From: Nitrospirillum amazonense
GTDB lineage: Bacteria > Pseudomonadota > Alphaproteobacteria > Azospirillales > Azospirillaceae
Assembly: GCF_007828035.1 (NCBI RefSeq)
Contig: NZ_VITV01000003.1
Span: 558,001 to 622,000 of the forward strand
Reading direction: 5' to 3'
Length of the DNA: 64,000 nt
The position numbers were made by a program, and so were the translations under genes. Shown one piece after another: positions 53,754 to 62,413 of this stretch; position 1 is the stretch's first letter, and every line of letters starts with the position of its first letter. Below the pieces are notes generated by a model that did no database searches, had not been told where the DNA came from, and saw only the letters and a list, made by a program, of their open reading frames with translations.

Positions 53754-54344
53754 GTGAAGGTTCTGATCGCCGACACAGTCCATTTGAACGACCCCGGGCG
53801 CATCGTGGAGACCGACTTGGCCGCCGCGGGCGCCACGGAAATCGTGCGCCTGGCCGCTGGCGAGCTGCTGGCGGATGCCGTGCTGCGCACCGCCCCCGAC
53901 CTGGTGATCGTGGACATGGCCCGCCCCGACCGCGACGGGCTGGAGGACATCCGCGCCATCTCGCGCCACGACCCGCGCCCCATCGTCATGTTCGTCGACC
54001 AGGACGACCCGGCCTTCATGGAGGCGGCGATCGAGGCCGGCGTCAGTTCCTACAACGTGGTCGGGGCCTCGCTGCCTGCCATCAAGCCGGTGGTGCAGGC
54101 GGCCGTGGCCATGTTCCGCCGCTATCGCCAGGTGGAAACCAGCCTGCACAAGGCCGAGACGTCCTTGCGTGAGCGTGAGGTGGTGGACCAGGCCAAGGCC
54201 CTGCTGATGCGCCAGCGCGGCATGGCGGAGCCGGAGGCCTATCGCTGGCTGCGCCGCCAGGCCATGGAGCAGAGCCGCAAGCTGGCCGCCGTGGCCGCCG
54301 ACATCGTGGCCGCCACTGAAGAGAAGAAGGGAGGCGGCTCATGA
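53754..54344 (+). CDS. nasT: ANTAR-domain antiterminator NasT
   Basis: A 196-residue two-domain regulator: a pseudo-receiver with Asp in LVIVDMARPDRDGL, then the RNA-binding ANTAR domain (REREVVDQAKALLMRQRGMAEPEAYRWLRRQAM), which binds paired hexaloop hairpins in leader RNA. NasT frees nitrate and nitrite assimilation messages from termination when NasS lets it go. It starts with GTG and overlaps nasS by 4 bases. A matching leader occurs at 58444-58503. Confidence 0.95.
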   Translation: MKVLIADTVHLNDPGRIVETDLAAAGATEIVRLAAGELLADAVLRTAPDLVIVDMARPDRDGLEDIRAISRHDPRPIVMFVDQDDPAFMEAAIEAGVSSYNVVGASLPAIKPVVQAAVAMFRRYRQVETSLHKAETSLREREVVDQAKALLMRQRGMAEPEAYRWLRRQAMEQSRKLAAVAADIVAATEEKKGGGS

Positions 54345-55366
54345 CCGTTTCGCGCCCCGTCCGCATCGGCCTGCTGCGCCTGACCGACAGCGCCCCGGTC
54401 ATCCACGCCCAGACCGCCGGCCTGTTCACGGCGGAGGGGCTGGACGTCACCCTGTCGGTGGAGCCCAGCTGGGCCAACCTTGCGGACAAGCTGTCCTATG
54501 GCCTGCTGGATGCCGCCGTGATGCTGCCGCCCCTGGTGCTGGCCATGGCGCTGGGCCTGCGGCCGGCGGCGGCCCGCCTGATCATCCCCATGAGCCTCAG
54601 CCAGCACGGCGACGCCGTGACCCTGTCCAACGAACTGGCCGGGCCCATCCTGGCAGGGGGGCGCCCCAACGCCGCCGAGGCCGGCCAGCGCTTGGCCGAG
54701 TTGTTGCGTGGCCGGCCCCGCGTCACCCTGGCGGTGGTCCATGCATGGTCCACCCACGCCCTGCTGTTCAAAAGCTGGCTTCACGCCGCCGGCATCGACC
54801 CGCAGGCGGATGTCGACTGGGCCATCGTGCCCCCGGCCGACAGCGTGGCCGCCATCGAGTCCGGCCGCATCGACGGCTTCTGCGCCGGTGCCCCCTGGGG
54901 CGCGGTGGCCGCGGCCGCCGGCGTGGGCCGCACCGTCGCCCTGTCATCCGACATCATGCCCGGCCATCCAGAGAAGTGCCTGGCGGTGCGCGAAGCCTGG
55001 GCCGATGAACAGCCCGAGGCCCTGCAAGGCCTGCTGCGCGCCCTGCTGCGTGCCGCCGCCGATTGCGCCGACCCGACCAACATCTTCGCCATCGCCGCCA
55101 CCCTGGCCCAGCCCGCCTTCCTGAACCTGGCGCCCAAGGTCATCGCCGCCTCCTTGCCCGGTGGCGCCCGTGACGGTGCTGGTCAGGACACCGACATCTG
55201 CGTCTTCGGCAGCGCCACCCGCCCCACCCTGGATCAGGCCCGCTGGTTCCTGGACCAGATGACCCGCTGGCGCGACCTGCCGGTCAGCGGCGCGGAGGCG
55301 GAAGCATTGGCCGCACGCATCTATCGGCCGGATTTGTATGCGGCGGCGGCGCGAACGGTCGCCTGA
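54341..55366 (+). CDS. nasS: Nitrate-sensing NasS (NrtA/CmpA-like)
   Basis: A 341-residue protein of the NrtA/SsuA periplasmic-binding fold, but with no signal peptide, as expected for the cytoplasmic sensor NasS. It holds NasT inactive in the absence of nitrate or nitrite. Typical text: RIGLLRLTDSAPVIHAQTAGLF, KLSYGLLDAAVMLPP, GAPWGAVAAAAGVGRT. It overlaps nasT (ATGA). The C-terminus has SATRPTLDQARWFLDQM. Confidence 0.93.
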   Translation: MTVSRPVRIGLLRLTDSAPVIHAQTAGLFTAEGLDVTLSVEPSWANLADKLSYGLLDAAVMLPPLVLAMALGLRPAAARLIIPMSLSQHGDAVTLSNELAGPILAGGRPNAAEAGQRLAELLRGRPRVTLAVVHAWSTHALLFKSWLHAAGIDPQADVDWAIVPPADSVAAIESGRIDGFCAGAPWGAVAAAAGVGRTVALSSDIMPGHPEKCLAVREAWADEQPEALQGLLRALLRAAADCADPTNIFAIAATLAQPAFLNLAPKVIAASLPGGARDGAGQDTDICVFGSATRPTLDQARWFLDQMTRWRDLPVSGAEAEALAARIYRPDLYAAAARTVA

Positions 55367-55367
55367 C

Positions 55368-55399
55368 AAAAAGGCCGCGCCCAGGCTGGACGCGGCCTT
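55368..55399 (-). terminator. Terminator between nasS and the DUF1842-like gene
   Basis: AAGGCCGCG (55371-55379) pairs with CGCGGCCTT (55391-55399). On the minus strand the stem is followed by TTTTT, so it terminates the minus-strand gene pair; it may also stop nasS transcripts from the other side. Confidence 0.8.
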
Positions 55400-55423
55400 C
55401 AGTAACGGGGATGGAGGCAGGGG

Positions 55424-55876
55424 TCAGGCGGCGGCGGCGGCATGCGCCCCGAAGCTGACCTTCACGGGCTGTTCACCCACCGACACCCACTCGCCAGCGG
55501 CGTCGCGGTAGTCGTAGCTGATGACGCTGCCCTTGGGGGACAGGTGCAAGGTTGCCCGGTAGTTTTCCGGAATGACGGGGCCGATGCCACCTCGCGGCGG
55601 CCACTTGATCTCCGGCCAACCCTGCAGGACGACGCTGACCGTTCCGGGAAAGCCGCCGCCGGTGAGTTCATAGCGCCAGGTGCCGGTGACGTGGGACGTC
55701 ACGTTCACCGAAGGGTTGGTGGTCTGGGTCACCTGCGAATGACCGGTCACCTCGCCCTTGGGGGTGTACACCACCAGGTGCAGGGTATTCGTCGGCGCAC
55801 CGGGCGGCGTCACGGTGACGACGTCCAGTGGGAACAGGCCGGCCGGGATGGGGGTCGGAAGTGCAGTGGTGCTCAT
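55424..55876 (-). CDS. DUF1842-like protein, copy 1
   Basis: A 150-residue protein without signal peptide, probably all-beta. It shares with its neighbour the strand patterns LFPLDVV, GAPTNTLHLVV, VTQTTNPSVNVTSHVTG, and the block GWPEIKWPP..GIGPVIPENYRA. This resembles the DUF1842 family of unknown function. A good ribosome site (GAAGGA) precedes the ATG. It is co-directional with copy 2, 75 bases apart, and ended by a clear terminator. The Ala-rich end (AAAAA) is shared. Function unknown. Confidence 0.75.
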   Translation of the reverse strand: MSTTALPTPIPAGLFPLDVVTVTPPGAPTNTLHLVVYTPKGEVTGHSQVTQTTNPSVNVTSHVTGTWRYELTGGGFPGTVSVVLQGWPEIKWPPRGGIGPVIPENYRATLHLSPKGSVISYDYRDAAGEWVSVGEQPVKVSFGAHAAAAA

Positions 55877-55951
55877 GATCGGATTCCTTCAGGAAAGGGT
55901 TGCGCCCGGCAAGAATTGCGGCGCTGATTTTTCGAAATCGGGAACGGTGAC

Positions 55952-56383
55952 TTAGGCCGCAGCGGCCTTCACGATGTGCACCGGCTGTTCCACCACGTGC
56001 CACGGGCCGGTCAGGTCGGTCCGGTATTCGTAGCGAATAACGCCTGCCGTATAGTTGGTGTCCACCACCAGGATGGCCCTGTAGTTTTCCGGAATGACCG
56101 GGCCGATGCCGGCATGTGGCGGCCAGTTGATCTCCGGCCAGCCGGTCAGGTCGATGCGGATCGTGGAGCCCGGACCCGTCACGGTCTGGTGGATTAGATC
56201 ACCCGTGACGTGCGAGGCCACCCGCACCACAGGATTGGTGGCCTGGGTCACCACGGAGGAACCGGTCACCTCGTTCTTGAACGGATCGAGCAGCAGGCGC
56301 AGATCGTCCGTCGGGGCGCCGGGGCCGCCACTGGATTGGAGATGCAGCGGAAACAGCGCGTACTTGGTTTCAGCCTTGCTCAT
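55952..56383 (-). CDS. DUF1842-like protein, copy 2
   Basis: A 143-residue paralogue of the preceding protein, starting at the ATG at 56383 behind AAGGAA. It keeps LFPLHLQ, GAPTDDLRLLL, VTQATNPVVRVASHVTG, GWPEINWPP and GIGPVIPENYRA. Its frame is open upstream to 56461 but without a ribosome site. The pair arose by duplication and sits inside the nitrate locus on the opposite strand. No catalytic or metal site is evident. Confidence 0.75.
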   Translation of the reverse strand: MSKAETKYALFPLHLQSSGGPGAPTDDLRLLLDPFKNEVTGSSVVTQATNPVVRVASHVTGDLIHQTVTGPGSTIRIDLTGWPEINWPPHAGIGPVIPENYRAILVVDTNYTAGVIRYEYRTDLTGPWHVVEQPVHIVKAAAA

Positions 56384-56563
56384 GGTTCGTTTCCTTCTGA
56401 AAGGCGTTTCAGGTTGTTGATGGGTGCCTGCCGCGGCGTTTATCGCCGCGATAGAACACAACCATAGATATACATCACAGAAGGTTTCAAATGAGTTGCG
56501 CTAAATCATGTAGGTTGCATATCTCATAGATTAACACCATGGAGTTGCATGCCGATGCGCGGC
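56384..56563 (-). promoter_or_regulatory. Promoter region of the DUF1842-like pair
   Basis: On the minus strand TTGAAA (56490-56485), an 18-base spacer and TATGGT (56466-56461) form a plausible promoter. A hairpin CGCGGCG-N5-CGCCGCG (56432-56450) lies in the 5' leader, and GTTGC recurs at 56495, 56514 and 56544 on the plus strand. The region is AT-richer than its surroundings. Confidence 0.45.
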
Positions 56564-58261
56564 CTAGTCCCGCACCAGCGACAGGATCAGCAGGATCAGC
56601 AGCACCAGGGCCGTCAGCTTCCAGAAGCGCACCGGGTCGCGGTCGTAGAAGGAGCGGCGGCGGGTGGGGCGGGGCGCGGGGTGGGCGGCACCGGCCTCCA
56701 GTTCCAGCGCGAATTCCAGCACGTCGCCATGCCGGTTGCCCGGGTTGGCGGCCACGGCCTTCATGACCGACAGGTCCAGCCAGGTGGGCAGGTCCGGGCG
56801 GCGCTGCTGCAAGGGCACCGGAGCGCCGAAGCGGGGGCGCTGGAAGGGTTCGACCTCGCCGTAGGGATAGGCGCCGGTGAACAGATGATAGACGGTGACA
56901 CCCAAGGCGTAGAGATCGGTGCGCTCATCGCCCGGCTCCCCCGCCAGCAGTTCCGGCGCCATGTAGCTGGGCGTGCCGGGGATCTGCTCGGCGGGGAAAT
57001 CCTCCAATCCGGCCAAGCGCACCACGCCCAGGTCGATGAGGCGCAGTCCGCCGGCGCCATCGATGATGACGTTGTCCGGCTTGATGTCGCGGTGGATGAT
57101 GCCGGCGCGGTGCAGCGCCGCCACCGCCTTGGCCAGCTTCACCGCCAGGGGCACGCCCTCCGCCACGCCCACGCGCGGCGCCGCCGCCAGGCGCTGCGTC
57201 AGGGTTTGCCCTGGGTAATAGGGCATGACAGTGTATAGCCGCGTCTGCCGGCCGGGCGGCACCTCCACCACCTCCCCCAGCCAGGGGCTGCGCACCCGGG
57301 CGGCCACCCAGCCTTCGCGCACGAAGGCCAGGCGATAGACGGCATCGTCCGCCACCGCCGGCTTGGGGAACTTCAGCACCAGCGGTGCCTCCTTCCCCGC
57401 CGGCTCGGTCAGAAATAGGGCGCTGTAGCGGCCATCGGACAGTTGGCGGCCCACGCGATAGCCGTCGACCACATCGCCCGGCTTGGGCACGGGCAGGATG
57501 GGCAACTCCGCCGTCAGGTCGGCCAGTTCTCCCTGGTCGGCCGGCGGCAGGGCCACCACGTCGATGACCAGGGCGGTGGCGTTGTCGTGGCTGCCGGCGG
57601 ACAGGGCGGCCGCCACCATCTCCTGGCTGGCCGCCTCCGGCGTCGGTTCACCGGAGGTGAGGCGGGCCAGGTCGCGGGATGACAAGACCCCGTGCACGCC
57701 ATCGGTCAGCAACACCAGGCGGTCGCCTTCGCGCAAGGGTTCGGCCGCGTAGTCGGCGCGCAGCGCATCCTCCAGCCCGATGGCGCGGCGCAGGATGTGG
57801 CGCTGGTCCGGACCGCTGTGCACATGGTCCTCGGTCAGCTGGGTCAGCCGACCGTCGCGCAGGCGGTAAAGGCGGGTATCGCCCACGTGCAGGATATGGG
57901 CGCGGCGGTCGCGCAGGATGACGGCGGTCAGGGTGGTGGCCATGCCCGCGCGCTCCGGGTCCGCCCGTCCCTGGGCGTGGATCCAGCGGTTGATGGCCTC
58001 CGCCGCGTGCGCCGCCGCCCGCCGGATGCCCAGGGTCTGGCGTTCGCCCAGATAGAAATCGATGAAGCCGCGCACCGCCAGTTCCGCCGCCACGCGGCCG
58101 CCCGGCGCCCCAGAGACGCCATCGGCGATGGCGGCCACCGCCCCCTGACGGGCCCGCTGGGTGGCGGTACCCAGGCACACGCCCACGTAGTCCTCATTGC
58201 GCGGGCGGCGGCCGGTTTCACTGCACCAGCCGACGCGCAGTTCGATCTGCCGTACCCCCAT
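56564..58261 (-). CDS. PP2C phosphatase/Ser-Thr kinase fusion protein
   Basis: A 565-residue bifunctional protein. Residues about 1-240 are a PP2C-type phosphatase (RPRNEDYVGV, AAIADGVSGAPGG, MATTLTAVIL, LHVGDTRLYRL, LLTDGVHGVL, SHDNATALVID) with its metal Asp residues. The second half is a Hanks-type kinase: a catalytic Lys in LVLKFPKP, HRDIKPDN, DLG in place of DFG, and GTPSYMAPE. A C-terminal helix (LTALVLLILLILSLV) anchors it in the membrane. Genes of this kind lie in nas clusters of Pseudomonas, so a role in nitrate control is likely. The start at 58261 is preferred over 58321. Confidence 0.92.
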   Translation of the reverse strand: MGVRQIELRVGWCSETGRRPRNEDYVGVCLGTATQRARQGAVAAIADGVSGAPGGRVAAELAVRGFIDFYLGERQTLGIRRAAAHAAEAINRWIHAQGRADPERAGMATTLTAVILRDRRAHILHVGDTRLYRLRDGRLTQLTEDHVHSGPDQRHILRRAIGLEDALRADYAAEPLREGDRLVLLTDGVHGVLSSRDLARLTSGEPTPEAASQEMVAAALSAGSHDNATALVIDVVALPPADQGELADLTAELPILPVPKPGDVVDGYRVGRQLSDGRYSALFLTEPAGKEAPLVLKFPKPAVADDAVYRLAFVREGWVAARVRSPWLGEVVEVPPGRQTRLYTVMPYYPGQTLTQRLAAAPRVGVAEGVPLAVKLAKAVAALHRAGIIHRDIKPDNVIIDGAGGLRLIDLGVVRLAGLEDFPAEQIPGTPSYMAPELLAGEPGDERTDLYALGVTVYHLFTGAYPYGEVEPFQRPRFGAPVPLQQRRPDLPTWLDLSVMKAVAANPGNRHGDVLEFALELEAGAAHPAPRPTRRRSFYDRDPVRFWKLTALVLLILLILSLVRD

Positions 58262-58383
58262 TCCCACCCCAGTATTGCCTATAATTTGATCATTTGCGCG
58301 GCCAGCTTGGCGATTGCGCAATAATTAGGCATTTAGGCCGTCGGCCTTTTTCCAAAACCCCAGGTTTTCCGCGACAGCGAAAT

Positions 58384-58398
58384 TGGCACGGCGGTTGC
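58384..58398 (+). promoter_or_regulatory. Sigma-54 (-24/-12) promoter
   Basis: TGGCAC-N5-TTGC is an exact match to the RpoN consensus, upstream of nitrate assimilation genes, which are usually NtrC-activated. Transcription would start near 58410 and produce a leader of about 275 bases. Confidence 0.85.
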
Positions 58399-58443
58399 GA
58401 AGAACATTACACGAGCAGGGGGCCGAAAGGTTCTTTTCTGCAT

Positions 58444-58503
58444 CGGGACGGCCCCAACGGCGGGGCGGTCCCGCCTCCGGGATGGCGCAACGGCGCGCGT
58501 CCC
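58444..58503 (+). promoter_or_regulatory. Two-hexaloop ANTAR antiterminator leader RNA
   Basis: Hairpin 1 (58444-58473) has 12-base arms with one G-G mismatch and the loop AACGGC (58456-58461). Five bases later hairpin 2 (58479-58503) has a GCGC/GCGC upper stem, a small internal loop, GGGA/TCCC below, and the same loop AACGGC (58489-58494). A at loop position 1 and G at position 4 are the known requirements for ANTAR proteins. NasT, encoded at 53754, is the obvious ligand. A downstream terminator with a U tract is not obvious. Confidence 0.85.
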
Positions 58504-58684
58504 CTGTGGTCTGATCGGCGGGTCAACGGCGGCCTGTCAGCGTCCGGTTCCACCGGGCCCTACCCCACCCCAAGGCCCCTTGCGGCCTGATCCCGATCCA
58601 CCACCCCTTCTGGTGATAGGCGGCGCCTGACCCATGGCAGCCCCCATCGCCAAAGGCCCACGGCCCTGCCCGGAGGCGCACCCG

Positions 58685-59896
58685 ATGAACAAGAGTTTTC
58701 TGAAGGCTGGACATCTGCCGACCCTGTTCGCGGCGTTTCTCTATTTCGACATGAGCTTCATGGCCTGGGTCATCCTGGGCCCGCTGGGCGTGCTGATCGC
58801 CAAGGACCTAGGCCTGTCGCCGGCGCAGAAGGGCCTGATGGTGGCGGTTCCCGTCCTGGCCGGCGCCTTCTTCCGCGTCATCAACGGCATCCTGGTGGAC
58901 CACCTGAAGCCCAAGCGCACCGGCATCCTGGCGCAGGTGGTGGTGATCACCGGCCTTGTCGCCGTCTGGTACTTCGGGGTGCACAGCTTCAACGCCACGC
59001 TGCTGACCGGCGCCATCCTCGGCGTGGCCGGCGCCAGCTTCGCCGTGGCCCTGCCGCTGGCCTCGCGCTGGTATCCGCCGGAACACCAGGGAACGGCCCT
59101 GGGCTTGGCGGGCGCCGGCAACTCCGGCACCGTGTTCGCCTCCCTCTTCGCGCCGGCCCTGGCCGTCGCCTATGGCTGGAACAACGTGCTGGGCCTGTTG
59201 GCCATCCCGCTCGCCCTGACGCTGTGCGTCTACACCGTGCTGGCCAAAGACAGCCCGGAATGCCCGCCGGCCAAGTCGCTGGCCGAATACCTGGCGGTGC
59301 TGAAGATCGGCGACGCCTGGTGGTTCATGTTCTTCTACAGTGTCACCTTCGGCGGCTTCGTCGGCCTCGCCTCCTCCCTCACCATCTACTTCAACGACCA
59401 GTACGGCCTCAGCCCCATCACCGCCGGCTATTTCACCGCGGCCTGCGTCTTCGCCGGGTCCCTGGTGCGGCCCATCGGCGGTGCGGTGGCCGACCGTATC
59501 GGCGGCGTCCGCTCGCTGACCGTCATGTACACGGTCGCCGCCGGCGCCCTGGTGGTCGTCAGCTTCGCCCTGCCGCAGGCCTGGATGGCCCTGGCCGTCT
59601 TCGTCGTCGCCATGCTGGCCCTGGGCATGGGCAACGGCGCCGTGTTCCAGCTGGTGCCGCAGCGCTTCCGCCGCGAGATCGGCGTCATGACCGGCCTGGT
59701 CGGCATGATGGGCGGCGTGGGCGGCTTCTACCTGGCCTCCAGCCTCGGCTACTCCAAGCAGCTGACCGGCGGTTACCAGGCGGGCTTCCTGCTGTTCGCC
59801 CTGCTGGCCCTGGCGGCCCTGGTCGGCCTGACCGGCGTGAAGCGCCGGTGGCGCACCACCTGGGGCGCCGCCGCCCTGGGCGCGGCCCGCGTCTGA
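58685..59896 (+). CDS. Nitrate/nitrite MFS transporter (NarK/NasA type)
   Basis: A 403-residue major facilitator protein with 12 helices. The nitrate signatures are visible as GAGNSGTVFASLFAPALA in the middle and GMGNGAVFQLVPQRF near the C-terminus, and an Arg in each half (FFRVINGILVDHLKPKRTG, LVRPIGGAVADRIGG) should bind nitrate. The ATG at 58685 follows GGAGG; an upstream ATG at 58634 lacks a ribosome site. It is the first gene of the operon with nirBD and nasA. Confidence 0.95.
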   Translation: MNKSFLKAGHLPTLFAAFLYFDMSFMAWVILGPLGVLIAKDLGLSPAQKGLMVAVPVLAGAFFRVINGILVDHLKPKRTGILAQVVVITGLVAVWYFGVHSFNATLLTGAILGVAGASFAVALPLASRWYPPEHQGTALGLAGAGNSGTVFASLFAPALAVAYGWNNVLGLLAIPLALTLCVYTVLAKDSPECPPAKSLAEYLAVLKIGDAWWFMFFYSVTFGGFVGLASSLTIYFNDQYGLSPITAGYFTAACVFAGSLVRPIGGAVADRIGGVRSLTVMYTVAAGALVVVSFALPQAWMALAVFVVAMLALGMGNGAVFQLVPQRFRREIGVMTGLVGMMGGVGGFYLASSLGYSKQLTGGYQAGFLLFALLALAALVGLTGVKRRWRTTWGAAALGAARV

Positions 59897-59941
59897 CTGA
59901 CAGCACTCCAGACTTAGCGATTTCAAGGGAAGGGTTCCCCC

Positions 59942-62413
59942 ATGGACACGCATATGCCCCCGCGCCAGAAGCTGGTGGTTGTCGGCAACGGTATGGCCGG
60001 CATGCGAACGGTGGACGAACTGCTGAAGCGCAACCCGCTGAAGTACGACATCACGGTCTTCGGCGCCGAACCACACGTGAACTACGACCGCATCATGCTG
60101 TCATCCGTGCTGGCCGGCGAAAAGGACCTGGAGCAGATCGTCATCAACCCCCGCTCCTGGTATGAGGAGAATGGGATCAATCTCGTCACCGGTGACGCGG
60201 TGACGGCCATCGACACCCAGGCCCGCACCGTGACGTCGGCCAGCGGCCGGGTGGTGGCCTATGACAAGGTCCTGCTGGCCACGGGGTCCCGCCCCATCGC
60301 CCCGCCGGTGCCGGGCCTGGACCTGCCCGGCGTCTGCGCCTTCCGCGACATCGCCGACGTCAACACCATGATCGAGGCGTCGGAAAAGCATAAGCGCGCC
60401 ATCGTCATCGGCGGCGGCCTGCTGGGGCTGGAGGCCGCCAACGGCTTGCTGCGCCGGGGCATGCAGGTGGCCGTCGTCCACCTGATGGGCACGCTGATGG
60501 AACGCCAGCTGGACAAGGCGGCGGCCGAACTGCTGCAGCGTGAGCTGGACGAGCGCGGCATGAACTTCTTCACCAACGGCCAGACCGAGGAGATCTTCGG
60601 CGAGGGCCGGGTACAGGGCGTGCGCCTGGCCGACGGGCGGGAAATCCCGGGCGACCTGGTGGTGCTGGCCATCGGTATCCGCCCCAACATCGACCTGGCC
60701 CGGGCCGCCGGCCTGGCCATCAACCGCGGCATCGAGGTGGGCGACGACATGCGCACCTCCGTCCCCGACATCTTCGCCGTGGGCGAATGCGTGGAGCATC
60801 GCGGCAAGACCTATGGCCTGGTGGCTCCGCTGTGGGACATGGCCAAGGTCTGCGCCGACCATCTGGCGCGCGAGGACGCCACCAGCGACTACGTTCCCGC
60901 CGCCATGGCCACCCGGCTGAAGGTCACGGGCATCGACGTCTTCTCCGCCGGCGATTTCATCGGTGACGAGACGACGGAGGAGGTGGTCTTCCGCGACGCC
61001 GCCCGCAACACCTACAAGCGCCTAGTGCTGCGCGACGACCGCCTTGTGGGCGCCGTGCTGTATGGCGACGCCCAGGACGGCGGCTGGTACTTCCAGCTGC
61101 TGCGCGAGGACAAGCCGCTGGGCGATCTGCGCGACACCCTGATCTTCGGCCAGGCCTTCGCCAGCCTGGCGGCCGGCGCCCCCGCCGCCGACCCCACCGC
61201 CACCGTGGCGGCCCTGCCCCTTGATGCCGAGATCTGCGGCTGCAACGGCGTGTGCAAGGGCAAGATCATGGGTGCCATCGCGGAGCATGGCCTGACCACG
61301 CTGGAGGGGGTGCGCGCCCGCACCAAGGCGTCCGCCTCCTGCGGCAGCTGCACACCCCAGGTGGAACAGTTGCTGGCCCTGTCGCTGGGCGACGGCTACG
61401 CCAAACCCACGGGTGAGAAGCCGCTGTGCAAATGCACGGCCCACAGCCACGACCAGGTGCGCCGCGCCATCGTGGACCAGGAGCTGCGCACCATGCCGGC
61501 GGTCATGTCCACCCTGGGCTGGTCCACGCCCGACGGCTGCCATGTCTGCCGCCCGGCGCTGAACTTCTACCTGCTGGTGGCCTGGCCCGGTGAGTACCAG
61601 GACGACCAGCAGTCCCGCTTCGTGAACGAGCGCAACCACGCCAACATCCAGAAGGACGGCACCTATTCCGTGGTGCCGCGCATGTGGGGCGGCCTGACCA
61701 CGGCCGATGAGCTGCGCGCCATCGCCGACGTGGTGGACAAATACGCCATCCCCACGGTGAAGGTGACGGGCGGCCAGCGCATCGACCTCTTGGGCGTGAC
61801 GCGCGAGCAGCTGCCCCATGTGTGGAAGGATCTGAACGACGCCGGCATGGTCTCCGGCCACGCCTATGGCAAGGCGCTGCGCACGGTGAAGACCTGCGTG
61901 GGCTCTGAATGGTGCCGCTTCGGCACGCAGGACAGCACCGGCATGGGCGTGAAGCTGGAGCGCATGACCTGGGGGTCCTGGCACGCCCACAAGGTGAAGC
62001 TGGCCGTATCCGGCTGCCCGCGCAACTGCGCCGAGGCCACCATCAAGGACTTCGGCGTCGTGGCGGTGGACAGCGGCTGGGAACTGCATGTCGGCGGCAA
62101 CGGCGGCATCCATGTCCGCGCCACCGACCTGTTGTGCAAGGTCACGACGGAGGAAGAAGTGCTGGAGTACTGCGGCGCCTACCTGCAGCTCTACCGCGAG
62201 GAGTCCCGCTATCTGGAGCGCACGGCGCCCTGGATCGAGCGGGTGGGCCTGGCCCATGTGAAGCAGCGCATCGTGGACGACGCGGCGGGCCGCAAGGCGC
62301 TCTACGCCAAGTTCCTGTACGCCCAGAAATTCAGCCAGGACGACCCCTGGGCCGAGCGCACGCCGGGCAAGGCGGCGGCCGCCCCCTTCCGCACCCTGGC
62401 GACGGTGGAGTGA
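59942..62413 (+). CDS. nirB: Assimilatory nitrite reductase (NADH) large subunit
   Basis: Reduces nitrite to ammonium in the cytoplasm using NAD(P)H, FAD, [2Fe-2S], [4Fe-4S] and siroheme. Its 823 residues are in order: FAD/NAD domain (VVVGNGMAGMRTVDEL, VIGGGLLGLEAANGLL), BFD-like [2Fe-2S] domain (CGCNGVCKG, then CGSCTPQVEQ), a second Cys-rich segment (CKCTAHSHDQVR, GCHVCRPALN), and the siroheme domain with TCVGSEWC and GCPRNCAEA. Complete. The stop overlaps the nirD start. Confidence 0.97.
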   Translation: MDTHMPPRQKLVVVGNGMAGMRTVDELLKRNPLKYDITVFGAEPHVNYDRIMLSSVLAGEKDLEQIVINPRSWYEENGINLVTGDAVTAIDTQARTVTSASGRVVAYDKVLLATGSRPIAPPVPGLDLPGVCAFRDIADVNTMIEASEKHKRAIVIGGGLLGLEAANGLLRRGMQVAVVHLMGTLMERQLDKAAAELLQRELDERGMNFFTNGQTEEIFGEGRVQGVRLADGREIPGDLVVLAIGIRPNIDLARAAGLAINRGIEVGDDMRTSVPDIFAVGECVEHRGKTYGLVAPLWDMAKVCADHLAREDATSDYVPAAMATRLKVTGIDVFSAGDFIGDETTEEVVFRDAARNTYKRLVLRDDRLVGAVLYGDAQDGGWYFQLLREDKPLGDLRDTLIFGQAFASLAAGAPAADPTATVAALPLDAEICGCNGVCKGKIMGAIAEHGLTTLEGVRARTKASASCGSCTPQVEQLLALSLGDGYAKPTGEKPLCKCTAHSHDQVRRAIVDQELRTMPAVMSTLGWSTPDGCHVCRPALNFYLLVAWPGEYQDDQQSRFVNERNHANIQKDGTYSVVPRMWGGLTTADELRAIADVVDKYAIPTVKVTGGQRIDLLGVTREQLPHVWKDLNDAGMVSGHAYGKALRTVKTCVGSEWCRFGTQDSTGMGVKLERMTWGSWHAHKVKLAVSGCPRNCAEATIKDFGVVAVDSGWELHVGGNGGIHVRATDLLCKVTTEEEVLEYCGAYLQLYREESRYLERTAPWIERVGLAHVKQRIVDDAAGRKALYAKFLYAQKFSQDDPWAERTPGKAAAAPFRTLATVE

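Larger units (their letters stand above)
58262..58684. other. Divergent control region and leader of the nitrate operon
   Basis: A 423-base gap between the kinase fusion and the transporter gene. It holds a sigma-54 promoter at 58384, a paired-hexaloop RNA motif at 58444-58503, a palindrome ATTGCGCAAT at 58313-58322 and a GC-rich stretch up to the transporter ribosome site (GGAGG at 58672). I see no protein gene. Confidence 0.75.

Noticed and set aside
58504-58684. The intrinsic terminator expected after the ANTAR hairpins
   Set aside because: Several GC-rich stems can be drawn (for example around 58550-58600), but none ends in a U run, so I did not annotate one.
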